From: a virus
Length of the DNA stretch: 24,441 nucleotides
Virus record (IMG/VR): IMGVR_UViG_3300033146_004417
Coordinates: 1 to 24,441 of that record
Strand: one strand, 5' to 3'
Shown here: one piece after another, positions 7,191 to 16,417 of the stretch
Numbering within the stretch: the stretch's first letter is position 1
How the letters are laid out: the number at the start of each line of letters is the position of its first letter
Made by a program: the position numbers and the translations under genes
Notes under the pieces: generated by a model
Told to the model about the DNA's origin: nothing
The model's input: only the letters and a program-made list of their open reading frames with translations
Database searches by the model: none

Positions 7191-7775
7191 TTATTCCTTT
7201 TCTTTAAATTTTTCCATTAAATCAAAATAAGATATTGGTTTATAATCATTAACATCTATACCAACTTCATAAGCAAAAGAAGATGGGTGATTTTTTAAAT
7301 TTCCATGAGTATGACCATATGTGTGATAAGATCCATATCCACTTCTATTCCATGATAACATAGGAAAGTGATCAGCAACTATAACATTAAATTTATATTC
7401 TTTATTTTTAAATTTTCCATTATTATCTCTTACTTCAAATTCCATTCTTTGTGATATATTTTCAAAATATTCTCTAGCCCAAAATTTTTTCATTATATCT
7501 TTTTCATGATTTCCCTGTATCAAATACATAACATCATAATTCAAAGATTCTAAAATCCATTTTAATTTATTAGACTTTAAACTTAAAGCAAAATCACCTT
7601 GGTGAACAACAATACCATTTTTTGGAACAACCATATTCCAATTTTTTATTAATGACTCATCGTGATCTTTTATATCAACAAATGGTCGATTTGTATGATC
7701 AATAATAGATTTATGACCAAAGTGAGTATCTGATGTAAAAAATAATAATTCTGGATTAATTATGCGTATTTTCAT
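7191..7775 (-). CDS. Calcineurin-like metallophosphoesterase
   Basis: A 194-residue protein with the complete metallophosphoesterase signature: SDTHFGH at residues 15-21 (D16, H18), GDFA at 60-63 (D61), GNHE at 88-91 (N89, H90), DHFP at 135-138 (H136) and GHTHG at 154-158 (H155, H157). These residues bind two metal ions and hydrolyse phosphoesters; the natural substrate is unknown. I start at the ATG at 7775. The frame stays open up to 7883, but that part is a hydrophobic run crossing a terminator hairpin, so it is not coding. A single-domain enzyme of this size is common in large phages. Its position between tail genes is incidental, and it probably has its own promoter (see 7781-7788). Confidence 0.88.
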   Translation of the reverse strand: MKIRIINPELLFFTSDTHFGHKSIIDHTNRPFVDIKDHDESLIKNWNMVVPKNGIVVHQGDFALSLKSNKLKWILESLNYDVMYLIQGNHEKDIMKKFWAREYFENISQRMEFEVRDNNGKFKNKEYKFNVIVADHFPMLSWNRSGYGSYHTYGHTHGNLKNHPSSFAYEVGIDVNDYKPISYFDLMEKFKEKE

Positions 7776-7780
7776 AAATA

Positions 7781-7788
7781 CAAATATA
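7781..7788 (-). promoter_or_regulatory. TAnnTTTG promoter-like box
   Basis: The minus strand reads TATATTTG, matching the Bacteroidota -7 consensus TAnnTTTG, only a few bases upstream of the ATG at 7775. This would give an almost leaderless transcript. No -33 TTTG is obvious, so the call is weak. Confidence 0.22.
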
Positions 7789-7829
7789 ATAAAAAATAAT
7801 ATAAAATTTATAAATTCATATATAAAAAA

Positions 7830-7869
7830 ATTAACCACAATATCATTAAATAATAATATTGTGGTTAAT
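7830..7869 (-). terminator. Intrinsic terminator after tail tube gene
   Basis: A 14-bp perfect inverted repeat (ATTAACCACAATAT and its complement) with a 12-base loop is followed on the minus strand by seven T. It begins about 30 bases after the tube stop codon and rules out the upstream-extended start of the metallophosphoesterase gene. Confidence 0.85.
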
Positions 7870-7898
7870 TCATTAATTATCAATAATTAATATCAATT

Positions 7899-8459
7899 TT
7901 AATAATAAAAATCTTCCCAATAATCAGCTGCAAAGGTAGCAACTAAAGGTCCCATCACATCACCAGTTGATGACCAATCAAGATCTTCAAAACCATTAAA
8001 TCCCCTACAAACAGCATTATGATAAATAACCCTTCTTATTATTATACCATCTTTATCATGAACATTAACGGTAATTGTTCCAATTGTTGCCTTTTTATAA
8101 TTAAGTTCACCTGTTTCATTATTCCAAGATAAATCGTACCAATCTTTTATTTTCCTAAATACAAAAATTTGATGTTGATCATTTTTAAGTAAATTAAAAC
8201 TAATTGATATATCATTTTTTGATGTTGTATCTGGCATCATAACGAATAATCTTGTTGAGTACTTAAATCTTTGATCAACCGTTGTAAGTTCTGGATATGT
8301 TGGTAAAGATATATTGGTTGCATTTTCCAATAATAAATTTTCGTATCCATCTCCTTGTAAAGTTACTGGAAGTGTAAAATTCACTTCAAATAAATTCTTA
8401 TGAACAGGTTCCCATATCTGATTATGAGAATCTATATTTGTAAAATGTGCTAGTGGCAT
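7899..8459 (-). CDS. Tail tube protein, T4 gp19-like
   Basis: A 186-residue protein, close in size to T4 gp19 (163 aa). It has the T4-type tube layout: an N-terminal NLFEVNFTLP strand around residues 22-31, a middle region ISLPTYPELT and SISFNLLKND, and a C-terminal GFNGFEDLDW near residue 153 followed by LVATFAADYWEDFYY. The last block is typical of gp19-like proteins of large phages. Subunits stack as hexameric rings to make the inner tail tube through which DNA passes. It lies directly after the sheath gene, the usual 18-19 order, has a late-type promoter box in the gap, and is followed by a strong terminator, as expected for a high-copy protein. Confidence 0.88.
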   Translation of the reverse strand: MPLAHFTNIDSHNQIWEPVHKNLFEVNFTLPVTLQGDGYENLLLENATNISLPTYPELTTVDQRFKYSTRLFVMMPDTTSKNDISISFNLLKNDQHQIFVFRKIKDWYDLSWNNETGELNYKKATIGTITVNVHDKDGIIIRRVIYHNAVCRGFNGFEDLDWSSTGDVMGPLVATFAADYWEDFYY

Positions 8460-8485
8460 ATCTATTTTTATTTTTTTTTGTCTTT

Positions 8486-8493
8486 CATTTATA
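8486..8493 (-). promoter_or_regulatory. TATAAATG late-type box before tail tube
   Basis: The minus strand reads ACTATATAAATGA, one base from TATAAATA, in the 58-base gap between sheath and tube and about 27 bases from the tube ATG. A closely similar ACTATATAAATAA precedes the tube-like gene at 16735, which supports it. Confidence 0.5.
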
Positions 8494-8517
8494 TAGTAAA
8501 CTTATAAAGTTTCTTTT

Positions 8518-11500
8518 TTATTGTGCTAAGAATCCTGATGATTCAATAGTACCTTTTTTAAGTATAGTGATCTGATTTATAATAATACCCATACCTTTAA
8601 TTATTTCTACATAAGTATCAAGAACACCCATTTGTAAATCTATAATATAATCAGTATTATTTGTTTTATCACAAACATTTCTATAATTATAAAGAGCATC
8701 AGATTCTTTTAATTCTTTACAAATTTGATCTGCTCTAAATTTAATCTCTGCTCTAATTTCAGGTGTATTAAATCTCCAATGATAATTAAGTAACATATCA
8801 TAAAGTCTATTTTCTAATTCAATCAATACTTCTCTTGAATGAATTAAACTTAATGAAGAATATGGATAAGCTTGAGCTGAATTATCACTATTAAGTATAT
8901 ATCCATAATTTTCAACATAATCTATTGGATTAGCTCCCATATCATTTAATGGTATAAGATCTTCATTAGTAAATCTTATTTCTGTTTCTTTAACATTCTG
9001 TAATCTACCCTTTATAACACCACCAAGAATAGTCCACGGTTTTGTATTAGCACTTACAGTTGTAAATTTAGTCATATAAGTTTTAGCCATTTCAGCTGCA
9101 GGTGGAATAAACTTCTGTGATTCTTCATCAGTTTTGATATAAGGAAACCAATATGATACACATGATCTACCGTTACCTTCACCAAATGAATAATAAAAAT
9201 CTGGATTTTTAGTTGAATCTGCTCCTTCTTTTATAAATTCCATATTTACCGAATAATCATCATTTATGAAGCTTGGATTTGTTGACTTTTTAAACATTCT
9301 TGCACTTGGCATATTAATAAAACCAAGACAATTTAACTTATTTCCACAAAGATCAACATATTGTTGTTTTGAATTTGCTGTTAAACCTAATCCAAATGAG
9401 TCAACTAAATATCTCCATGATATTCTATTTTTATTAGCCAAACCTTTAGCTATTCTTGATCCATTAGCTATAACATCTAATATACTAGATTGTCTTTCTT
9501 CTGTTCCATTTGGAATAGAATCTGGATGAACAACAAATGGTTCAATTGATATACCCTTATATTCTGATACGTAACTATCAATTGAATGATAAGATGTTGT
9601 ATAATAATCATGATTAACACCATCAGATAAATTATCAGTTATTCTTATTGGTCCATCAGTATAAAGGATTTTAAGTGTAGCATCAACTGTATCGTTTTTA
9701 ACATCTACAATTCTAACAAACTTTTTAGGAATTTCTCCATTTAAATCCCCTTGCCCTGGTGAATCATAATAAGATCTATCATAGTAAGCTTCCAAAAATG
9801 AACCTTTTGATATTTCTGAATATCTATCTTTATCAACATAAATTGCTGTTGTATTAGTAAAATCAGTTATCGAGCTATAATTTTCAATTTCAACTGTTTG
9901 TTTCCAATTATCTTTATCAGAATAAATAACTAATTTACTACCATAACCACTAATAAATCCTGATATATCTGATTCATTTTCTGGATATAACTGATTTAAA
10001 AATTTAATAGTCATATTATCATTATCATCAAGATACATTTTTAACCATAACTTTTCTGTTGAACCAGTATCATTATTAACCCATATATAATCACCATTAT
10101 TTATATTACCATCTAAATATGATAAATAAAGAGATGAATATTTAGCAACAACACCTTCAGTTGCAAGAACTTGTGGTTTATTAGTTGTTGTTATTGTTCT
10201 AACTAAACCATCACCAACTTGAAACTCATCATCAGTATAATAGAATATAAGTCCACCTGTTGATTCATCAATATAATCTAAAGGACTTTCACTACCTAAG
10301 AGTATTCTAATTTTAGCATTGCTTGATAAAGTAGCATTAGTAATAATTGGGGATAAAACATTATATTTATATCCATTATTTTGATTTATAATAACTCCTT
10401 TATTTAAAGATAATTTAGATGATAACTCATTAAAAATCTTTAAATTTCTCAATTTAGTATAATTCGTCCAATCACTAGTAGAACCATATGTATTTTCAAA
10501 TTCTAAATCTAAATAATTTACACTACCAGGAGTTGTTCCGCTACTAATAGATAAATCACTTATTCCTAAAATCATATATCCAGATCCATCAGTTGTTACA
10601 CCGGAATATGATTGAGACCATGTACCACCAGAATAAATTGTTTTCGTATAACCAAGTACAATAGTACTTTCATTATTTAAAATATAATTTGGTAGTGTTG
10701 GATTTGTACCAATTGATTGTGTTCCAACAACACTACTTATTTTACTATTATCACTAGTCAAATACAAAACATCATATCTACTATAAATATATGTACTATT
10801 ACTTATAGTAAATGGATTTAAATAAGCTGTTGTTGAACCAGTTAAATAATATCTATATCCACCCAAATTATAATACCCTGTTCCAGATGAATTATCAAAT
10901 TCATATGCTATTTTATAAACACTAATTCCAGTAGTTGAACCAGATAAAATATTATTTAATGGTGTCCCTCCTTCTTCTAATGATATTGTTATAACATTAG
11001 ATGATATAGTTTTTACATAATAAGCTGTTGTTTTATCTATAACACTAAAATTCTTATTAAAATATATAATATCATTAACAGATAATCCTGTTGTTCCAGA
11101 TAATGTTAAATTTGTACCATCACTAGACATAAGACTTGTGTATAAACCAGATGCTGAATCATATGTTATATTATTAGTATACCAATTAGTATAATCAGCT
11201 GTTCTACCGGATATCCAACTAACTGACATATCAGTACCATAATTACCAAAAACGTTACTAACAGAATCTAAACTTTTTGAACTAAATGATAACTTCTCAC
11301 TTATTGATGTCCCATAAGATAAGAAATCTATTGTTGTTTTTGGTTGAACTTGTGCTGCTGTTGATGTATCTAAACCAACCAATGTTTGACCTAACAAATC
11401 TATTTTTCCTTTATAATAATCTGAACTAAGTAATTCATCTTCGTTATAAGTACAGAATAAACCAGTTCTATCAGTATCCGCATTTATTACATTTTTTATA

Positions 11501-12336
11501 TACATATCTCTATCATCAAGATCTTTAAAATTAGGAATAAGAGATACATCATAAAATGCTAATCTATTAACTAATCTATTATTTGCAAAACTTTCAAATT
11601 TATCTTTTTTCAATCCATTTGTATTGAAATAATTACTCCAACTTGAATCTGAACTTAATTCTGTATAATTTGTCCAATCTCCATATACAACAAGAACACT
11701 TATCATATAATCTGATATCCAGTCCTTTATATTCATAAACAATGGTACTTTATCTCTACCTCCATACCAATCTTCAGCAGTAACATCAAAACCAGATACA
11801 TCCGATTTCACCATAAATACAGTTATAGTCCTATCAGACATGTTTGTAATATGTAATAATCTATCATCATCTTCATTTCCACTATTATAATCAACAACTA
11901 CATCATTAAATGATTCTTCATCTCTTTCCCAAAAATCTTGTCTATTAAAAAATCTTTCATAAGGAGAAGATACTAAATCACCATTATCATATTGAGATGA
12001 TACTGATATAGATTTCCATTGTAATTTATCCCTTACAGGATCTGTATCTAATAAATTAAGTGCCCATACAGGACCTTGTGATAACATTGTACTCACTGTT
12101 CTATGGAAATATGATCCTTTATTTTCTAAATATTTATCCAAAGTACCAAATATTTTTTCAAATTCTTGTTGTGTATCAACTAATATTGGTTTATTAAAAG
12201 GACCTTTTTTTGAAAATCCAGGAACCAAGTTTATTAAAACTTCTTGAATAGGAAGTTGAACAAAAGAATCATCGACTTCATCAATATAAATACCAGGAAC
12301 TTTATATTTTCCTAAATTTCTATCACTTATTGGCAT
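8518..12336 (-). CDS. Tail sheath protein, T4 gp18-like, with very large insertion
   Basis: A 1272-residue contractile-tail sheath protein, about twice T4 gp18 (659 aa). The N-terminus (LGKYKVPGIYIDEVDDS, then ...VPGFSKKGPFNKPILV, a DTQQEFEKIFG segment and a GPVWALNLL strand) and the C-terminus (KPWTILGGVIKGRL, EIRFTNEDL, SREVLIELENRLYDML and INQITI near the end) fit the gp18 family. Between residues about 370 and 910 lies extra Ser/Thr/Gly/Tyr-rich, beta-type sequence with repeated S-G-T-T-G-like turns, probably extra domains displayed on the outside of the tail. I start at ATG 12336; the frame extends to a TTG at 12360 through a run of Lys/Asn codons from the A-rich leader, which is unlikely to be translated. 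Contraction of this sheath drives the tube through the cell envelope. Confidence 0.9.
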   Translation of the reverse strand: MPISDRNLGKYKVPGIYIDEVDDSFVQLPIQEVLINLVPGFSKKGPFNKPILVDTQQEFEKIFGTLDKYLENKGSYFHRTVSTMLSQGPVWALNLLDTDPVRDKLQWKSISVSSQYDNGDLVSSPYERFFNRQDFWERDEESFNDVVVDYNSGNEDDDRLLHITNMSDRTITVFMVKSDVSGFDVTAEDWYGGRDKVPLFMNIKDWISDYMISVLVVYGDWTNYTELSSDSSWSNYFNTNGLKKDKFESFANNRLVNRLAFYDVSLIPNFKDLDDRDMYIKNVINADTDRTGLFCTYNEDELLSSDYYKGKIDLLGQTLVGLDTSTAAQVQPKTTIDFLSYGTSISEKLSFSSKSLDSVSNVFGNYGTDMSVSWISGRTADYTNWYTNNITYDSASGLYTSLMSSDGTNLTLSGTTGLSVNDIIYFNKNFSVIDKTTAYYVKTISSNVITISLEEGGTPLNNILSGSTTGISVYKIAYEFDNSSGTGYYNLGGYRYYLTGSTTAYLNPFTISNSTYIYSRYDVLYLTSDNSKISSVVGTQSIGTNPTLPNYILNNESTIVLGYTKTIYSGGTWSQSYSGVTTDGSGYMILGISDLSISSGTTPGSVNYLDLEFENTYGSTSDWTNYTKLRNLKIFNELSSKLSLNKGVIINQNNGYKYNVLSPIITNATLSSNAKIRILLGSESPLDYIDESTGGLIFYYTDDEFQVGDGLVRTITTTNKPQVLATEGVVAKYSSLYLSYLDGNINNGDYIWVNNDTGSTEKLWLKMYLDDNDNMTIKFLNQLYPENESDISGFISGYGSKLVIYSDKDNWKQTVEIENYSSITDFTNTTAIYVDKDRYSEISKGSFLEAYYDRSYYDSPGQGDLNGEIPKKFVRIVDVKNDTVDATLKILYTDGPIRITDNLSDGVNHDYYTTSYHSIDSYVSEYKGISIEPFVVHPDSIPNGTEERQSSILDVIANGSRIAKGLANKNRISWRYLVDSFGLGLTANSKQQYVDLCGNKLNCLGFINMPSARMFKKSTNPSFINDDYSVNMEFIKEGADSTKNPDFYYSFGEGNGRSCVSYWFPYIKTDEESQKFIPPAAEMAKTYMTKFTTVSANTKPWTILGGVIKGRLQNVKETEIRFTNEDLIPLNDMGANPIDYVENYGYILNSDNSAQAYPYSSLSLIHSREVLIELENRLYDMLLNYHWRFNTPEIRAEIKFRADQICKELKESDALYNYRNVCDKTNNTDYIIDLQMGVLDTYVEIIKGMGIIINQITILKKGTIESSGFLAQ

Positions 12337-12378
12337 ATTATTTTTATTTTTTTTTTTCAATTTAATGAATAATCTATG

Positions 12379-12389
12379 TTATATATTAA
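12379..12389 (-). promoter_or_regulatory. TTAATATATAA promoter-like box before sheath gene
   Basis: An exact TTAATATATAA on the minus strand, 42 bases upstream of the sheath ATG at 12336. It is in the divergent region shared with the homing endonuclease gene. Confidence 0.4.
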
Positions 12390-12453
12390 TTTTTAATTTC
12401 TATTTTTTTCATTTTAATAAGTGATAAATTAGGAAAAATCCGATTTTCTAGAG

Positions 12454-12464
12454 TTAATATATAA
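12454..12464 (+). promoter_or_regulatory. TTAATATATAA promoter-like box before homing endonuclease
   Basis: An exact TTAATATATAA on plus, 7 bases before the ATG at 12472. Just upstream is an imperfect inverted repeat (GAAAAATCCGATTTTC), a possible operator. Confidence 0.4.
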
Positions 12465-12471
12465 AATCATT

Positions 12472-13428
12472 ATGAAATGTCCTTTTTGTAATAAAAAATT
12501 AAACAGATATGATGGTCATCATATTTATAAATGTAAAAAAAACACATTAAATGATAAATATGAAACAAAATTTCAATATATTTTATACAATCATAAAATA
12601 ATATCTAATAAAAATAATCTATATAATGAATATGTAATAAATCTTAAAAGTTTACCAGATATAAGATTCGAATATAATATAAGTTATAGAAATATATTAT
12701 TCTTATTAGAGTATTTTAAAATAAAAAAAAGAACAAGAAAAAGTAGTTCATTATTAATTTCAACAAATAAATATAAAAAAACTTGTATAGAAAAATATGG
12801 TGTTGACAATGTTTCAAAATTAAAATATATAAATACAAAAAAAAGTCTAAGAAATAAAAAAATAAAATTAAATAAAGACTTAGTTTTAAAAGAACAAACT
12901 TATAATTGGATAAAAAATGAATCATTATTTGGTCATATAAAAAATTCATATAAAATAAAAGATAAAGAAATAATAAAAAGTGAATTTAATAAAATAATAA
13001 AACAATATCATAATTATTGGAATGAACTCACTGATGAACAAAAAAATATATTATCTGGTGAAAATAATCCAATAGAATCAAGAATATCTGATATTTTAGA
13101 TAAATTGAATATAACTTATATAAAAAATTTTAAATTAGGACAAAAAAAATTTGATATTAAAATATACAATACTCACCTTCTAATAGATATTTATGGTGAT
13201 TTATGGCATGCTAATCCAAATATATACAAATCTAATGACATATTAAATTTTCCATTTAAAAATGAAAAAGCAATAAAAATATGGAATAAGGACAAAATGA
13301 AAAATAAATATGCATCAAATAAAGGATATAAAGTAATATGTATATGGGAAAATGATATTAAGAAAATGTCTAATGATGAATTATTTATTTATATAACCAA
13401 ATTAATAAAAAATAATAATCTAATATAA
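12472..13428 (+). CDS. Free-standing homing endonuclease, VSR/EDxHD-like
   Basis: A 318-residue, Lys/Asn-rich protein. Residues 3-21 form a small zinc finger (CPFC at 3-6, HH at 16-17, C21). Near residues 104-116 is TCIEKYGVDNVSK, a motif common in phage homing endonucleases and associated DNA-binding modules. The C-terminal ~120 residues look like a VSR/PD-(D/E)xK-fold nuclease of the EDxHD type: NNPIESRISDIL (E202), KKFDIKI, LLIDIYGDLWHANP (D239, D243, H246), then a W..D..K helix and GYKVICIWEND. Such genes spread by cutting alleles that lack them. It sits in the gap upstream of the sheath gene, divergent from it and convergent with the next gene. The cleavage site is unknown. Confidence 0.78.
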   Translation: MKCPFCNKKLNRYDGHHIYKCKKNTLNDKYETKFQYILYNHKIISNKNNLYNEYVINLKSLPDIRFEYNISYRNILFLLEYFKIKKRTRKSSSLLISTNKYKKTCIEKYGVDNVSKLKYINTKKSLRNKKIKLNKDLVLKEQTYNWIKNESLFGHIKNSYKIKDKEIIKSEFNKIIKQYHNYWNELTDEQKNILSGENNPIESRISDILDKLNITYIKNFKLGQKKFDIKIYNTHLLIDIYGDLWHANPNIYKSNDILNFPFKNEKAIKIWNKDKMKNKYASNKGYKVICIWENDIKKMSNDELFIYITKLIKNNNLI

Positions 13429-13466
13429 TATTATTCTCTAATATAATTCTTTTAAATATTTCATAA

Positions 13467-14060
13467 TTATTTAAAATAATCTATTATTTTTACATCAAAT
13501 CCACATTCATCTAAAATATTTATTAATATTTCTGGATCATTACAATAAATAGTAAATTCTCTTGAATTATCAAAAATATATTTAGAATTATAAAAATAAG
13601 TAATATAAAAAATTCCAAGTTTATTACCAGTTATTATATGATGAGAACCATAATCAAATCTAAAAGCATTATACATTTTATTACTAAATACTGTATCTAA
13701 TCTAAATCTATTTCTACCTGAATAATTTCTTATTTTCTTAGTAATTCCTTTAAATAATAATTTTATTCTATTTATATTAAACACTGTTCCCCTTATTATA
13801 ATATCACTTTCTTCTTCATCCCAATATTCTTCATCAAAATCAATATGTTTATCTTCATTTTTTATAAATTTTTTGCCCCAATTTTTACCAAATATATCAT
13901 TAAATACTTCCTGATAATAAGATTGAACATTATCAAACTCTTTATTATATTTATCCCATTTAAATATATTATCTTTATACTTTTCTTTGAAAGTTTTATT
14001 AGGAAATGAAATATCTTTAATTTTATTATTATATATAAATAAATTATAATTTTTAATCAT
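13467..14060 (-). CDS. Unknown protein with degenerate capsid-targeting-like start
   Basis: A 197-residue protein beginning MIKNYNLFIYNNKIK. The start resembles MLKYNEFIQIQNNKIN of the gene at 1-731, but it lacks an [LI]-x-E site, so packaging is only a possibility. The body is charged and aromatic-rich (NWGKKFIKNEDKHIDF, then EEYWDEEESD), followed by a basic beta region (RNRFRLDTVF) and a C-terminal alpha/beta part ending ILDECGFDVKIIDYFK. No family is recognised. A TTAATATATAA box lies 3 bases upstream of its ATG. It is divergent from the 733-residue structural-type gene. Confidence 0.75.
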   Translation of the reverse strand: MIKNYNLFIYNNKIKDISFPNKTFKEKYKDNIFKWDKYNKEFDNVQSYYQEVFNDIFGKNWGKKFIKNEDKHIDFDEEYWDEEESDIIIRGTVFNINRIKLLFKGITKKIRNYSGRNRFRLDTVFSNKMYNAFRFDYGSHHIITGNKLGIFYITYFYNSKYIFDNSREFTIYCNDPEILINILDECGFDVKIIDYFK

Positions 14061-14063
14061 AAT

Positions 14064-14074
14064 TTATATATTAA
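14064..14074 (-). promoter_or_regulatory. TTAATATATAA promoter-like box
   Basis: An exact TTAATATATAA on minus, only 3 bases before the ATG at 14060. If it is the -10 element the mRNA would lack the first codon, so either it acts differently or translation starts further in. Confidence 0.3.
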
Positions 14075-14154
14075 TTTTCAAATTACATATTTAATAAAAT
14101 AAAAGAACTATGATTTATTTTATATATAGATTTATAAAAAAAGCATAATTAATA

Positions 14155-16356
14155 ATGAGTGACGCTAAAAAATTTGTCAATATACACGAAAACGTATTAA
14201 TTGAATGGATATATAATTGTGGAAATATATCTGAAAATTATTCTATTTGGTCAGATATAAAAACACAAAGTAGAAATTTTCTATCCAAATCAAATAATAA
14301 TAATATAGAATATACATTATTTAATATTGATCCAGTAATTAAAAAATATTCGAAAATAGATACCGAAAAATTTAATTTCTTAAAAATACAAGATTACTTT
14401 ACTGCTCCATTAGAATATGATAAAATAAATATTTATTTTCCTTTTAATTATAATTTTGACAGTTATGTTGGATTCTTAATGAAAATTTATGTATATGATT
14501 TTATAAATAAAAATATTGTTCATTTTTCTAATTATTTTTATGATAAAACAGATATTAATATTGAAAAATTAATGCAATTAAATCCACCATTTAGATATGG
14601 AGAAAAAGAATGGGGTAAATATTTAACTATATCTATTCCATCAATAAATAATGTTGCAAATGATAGAGTTATAACAAATGTATCAAATAAACCAACACCA
14701 AACTCTATAAATTATAATATAACACAAAATAATATAGGAATCGGATTATCGTCACCAATATTTATAGATATATCATTTATAACAACAAGAGAAACAACAC
14801 TAGGAACAACTTACTATTATTTAGGTGACACATTTAGTACAAGTATATCGCAAACACCAGAATATCAATCATTAGGAGTTACGATAGAAGAATCAAAAGA
14901 TTGGGACTTTTTTGAAATATATGGATTTTATAATAATTCAAATGAAAACTTAGATAACTTCATAAGAGATCTAGAAAATAATGGTAGAAGAATAAATATA
15001 GAATATATAGTGACATTATATGAAGAAAATATCCAAAGTGGTTTTCCAACAAAATTTCTTGTAACTGAAAATTTCTCACAAAAAATCGAATATAGACCAA
15101 TATTTAAATATTCTAATACAACAGCAGCAATAAATGTTGAAATGAATATAATTGATCTTGTTGATAATTCTATCATAACAAGACAAACATCAATAGGATT
15201 AACTAAAAACTTATTTAAATATGGTAAGAAACTATCAAGATTACAAATTGACACCTTAAATAAACCAAAAATCTATAATTATAGATCTGATAACGCAATG
15301 AGTGTGAATTCAAATATATCAGCAATTAATACATACGGTGTAACAAAAGTACCTTATCCGTTACTTATAAGTAACTATAAAATATTATTAAATGCATCAT
15401 CTCAAACTGAAAATGAAGACTATAAACCACTTGGAACAATGACGTTATTATTAACTCCATTTGATAATATTATTAAATTTAAAATTGCTAGACAAATAAA
15501 TAAAGATGGTACACCTGAACCTTATGACATGTCAGAGATATTAAATAATGCAAAATTAACTTTAATTTTTAAATCAGATAATGAAATGATAGAAAAAGAT
15601 ATGTTTCACGAAACAGATGATATTGATATAAAATACGGAGTTGTTGTTTATAAGATATTAGAAACAGATATGAAAATAATAAAAAAATTAAAAAGTAAAG
15701 ATGATAATTTTTATTTAACAATTGTTGGTAATAATACTAGAACATTATTATATTCTGGTAAATATAAGATATATGAAGATGTTAAATTCTTAGAGGAAGT
15801 AAAATCTGGAACATTAACACCGTCTGAAGAAAAACCAAAAGATGATAGTATAATAGTAGACACATCAGTATCATCATCACCAACAAATGATTCATCAAAT
15901 AGTGGTCATTCATCAATTATTAAAACAAATAAAAAGAAAAATAAATTTTATATTGACGATAAATTACATAAAAATAGTCCATTTAAAGAAGAGAATATAC
16001 CAGTTAGGCCATTGTACGACCAAACAGAATTAAATTATTATAGAAATATAATTGTTTATATGAAAAATGGTATTTCAACAGCAGAAAAAAATATTATAAG
16101 AGCAAAACTCAAATCATTAGGTTTATCAATATATTATAATTATGGAGATACTTTTGTATTGGAAAGAGTACATGTTAGTAAAATAAAAAATATAGAAGAA
16201 ATTGGAAGTATTAATAATGTAATAAAATTAAAATTAAATTTTGGTTGGGGAAGTGTATTACCAGATACACCACACCCTGTAGATCCAATACCACTAGTTG
16301 GGGTGCCACCATCAAAAAAGACAACATCTTCATCATCTTCATCATCTAGCAGATAA
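14155..16356 (+). CDS. Large probable virion structural protein with Ser-rich tail
   Basis: A 733-residue protein that I cannot place in a named family. Its features suit a virion or baseplate-periphery protein: long stretches of beta-type sequence, many Asn/Thr/Ser residues, moderate charge, and no catalytic motif. Residues about 590-640 form a Ser/Asp/Lys-rich linker, followed by a compact alpha/beta region (residues ~655-705, IIVYMKNGIST...KLKSLGLSIYY...FVLERV). That region resembles a ferredoxin-like or inhibitor-I9-like fold, ending in a Pro-rich segment and eight consecutive Ser. It is the first plus-strand gene of the group that includes the tube-like protein at 16735. The structural role is inferred from context and composition only. 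Confidence 0.75.
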   Translation: MSDAKKFVNIHENVLIEWIYNCGNISENYSIWSDIKTQSRNFLSKSNNNNIEYTLFNIDPVIKKYSKIDTEKFNFLKIQDYFTAPLEYDKINIYFPFNYNFDSYVGFLMKIYVYDFINKNIVHFSNYFYDKTDINIEKLMQLNPPFRYGEKEWGKYLTISIPSINNVANDRVITNVSNKPTPNSINYNITQNNIGIGLSSPIFIDISFITTRETTLGTTYYYLGDTFSTSISQTPEYQSLGVTIEESKDWDFFEIYGFYNNSNENLDNFIRDLENNGRRINIEYIVTLYEENIQSGFPTKFLVTENFSQKIEYRPIFKYSNTTAAINVEMNIIDLVDNSIITRQTSIGLTKNLFKYGKKLSRLQIDTLNKPKIYNYRSDNAMSVNSNISAINTYGVTKVPYPLLISNYKILLNASSQTENEDYKPLGTMTLLLTPFDNIIKFKIARQINKDGTPEPYDMSEILNNAKLTLIFKSDNEMIEKDMFHETDDIDIKYGVVVYKILETDMKIIKKLKSKDDNFYLTIVGNNTRTLLYSGKYKIYEDVKFLEEVKSGTLTPSEEKPKDDSIIVDTSVSSSPTNDSSNSGHSSIIKTNKKKNKFYIDDKLHKNSPFKEENIPVRPLYDQTELNYYRNIIVYMKNGISTAEKNIIRAKLKSLGLSIYYNYGDTFVLERVHVSKIKNIEEIGSINNVIKLKLNFGWGSVLPDTPHPVDPIPLVGVPPSKKTTSSSSSSSSR

Positions 16357-16394
16357 AAATCTATCTAATAATTTTATGTTTATAAAATTTTTAT

Positions 16395-16402
16395 TATCTT
16401 TG
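16395..16402 (+). promoter_or_regulatory. TAnnTTTG promoter-like box
   Basis: TATCTTTG matches the Bacteroidota -7 consensus TAnnTTTG and lies 15 bases before the ATG at 16418. No clear -33 TTTG is present, although GTTT lies about 20 bases upstream. Confidence 0.28.
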
Positions 16403-16417
16403 TATAAAATATAACAT

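Noticed and set aside
7776-7883. Extended N-terminus of the metallophosphoesterase (36 hydrophobic residues, signal-peptide-like)
   Set aside because: The extension runs through the tube terminator hairpin (7830-7869); the core domain starts properly at the ATG at 7775.
9266-9529. An 87-residue plus-strand open frame inside the sheath gene
   Set aside because: It lies entirely opposite the conserved C-terminal part of the sheath, has no promoter, and its sequence is the mirror of sheath codons.
12337-12360. TTG start of the sheath eight codons upstream
   Set aside because: The extra residues are only Lys and Asn from the A-rich leader; the ATG at 12336 gives a normal gp18-like start.
14928-15254. 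A 108-residue minus-strand open frame inside the 733-residue structural gene
   Set aside because: It is antisense to a long convincing gene, with hydrophobic content expected from reversed AT-rich codons.
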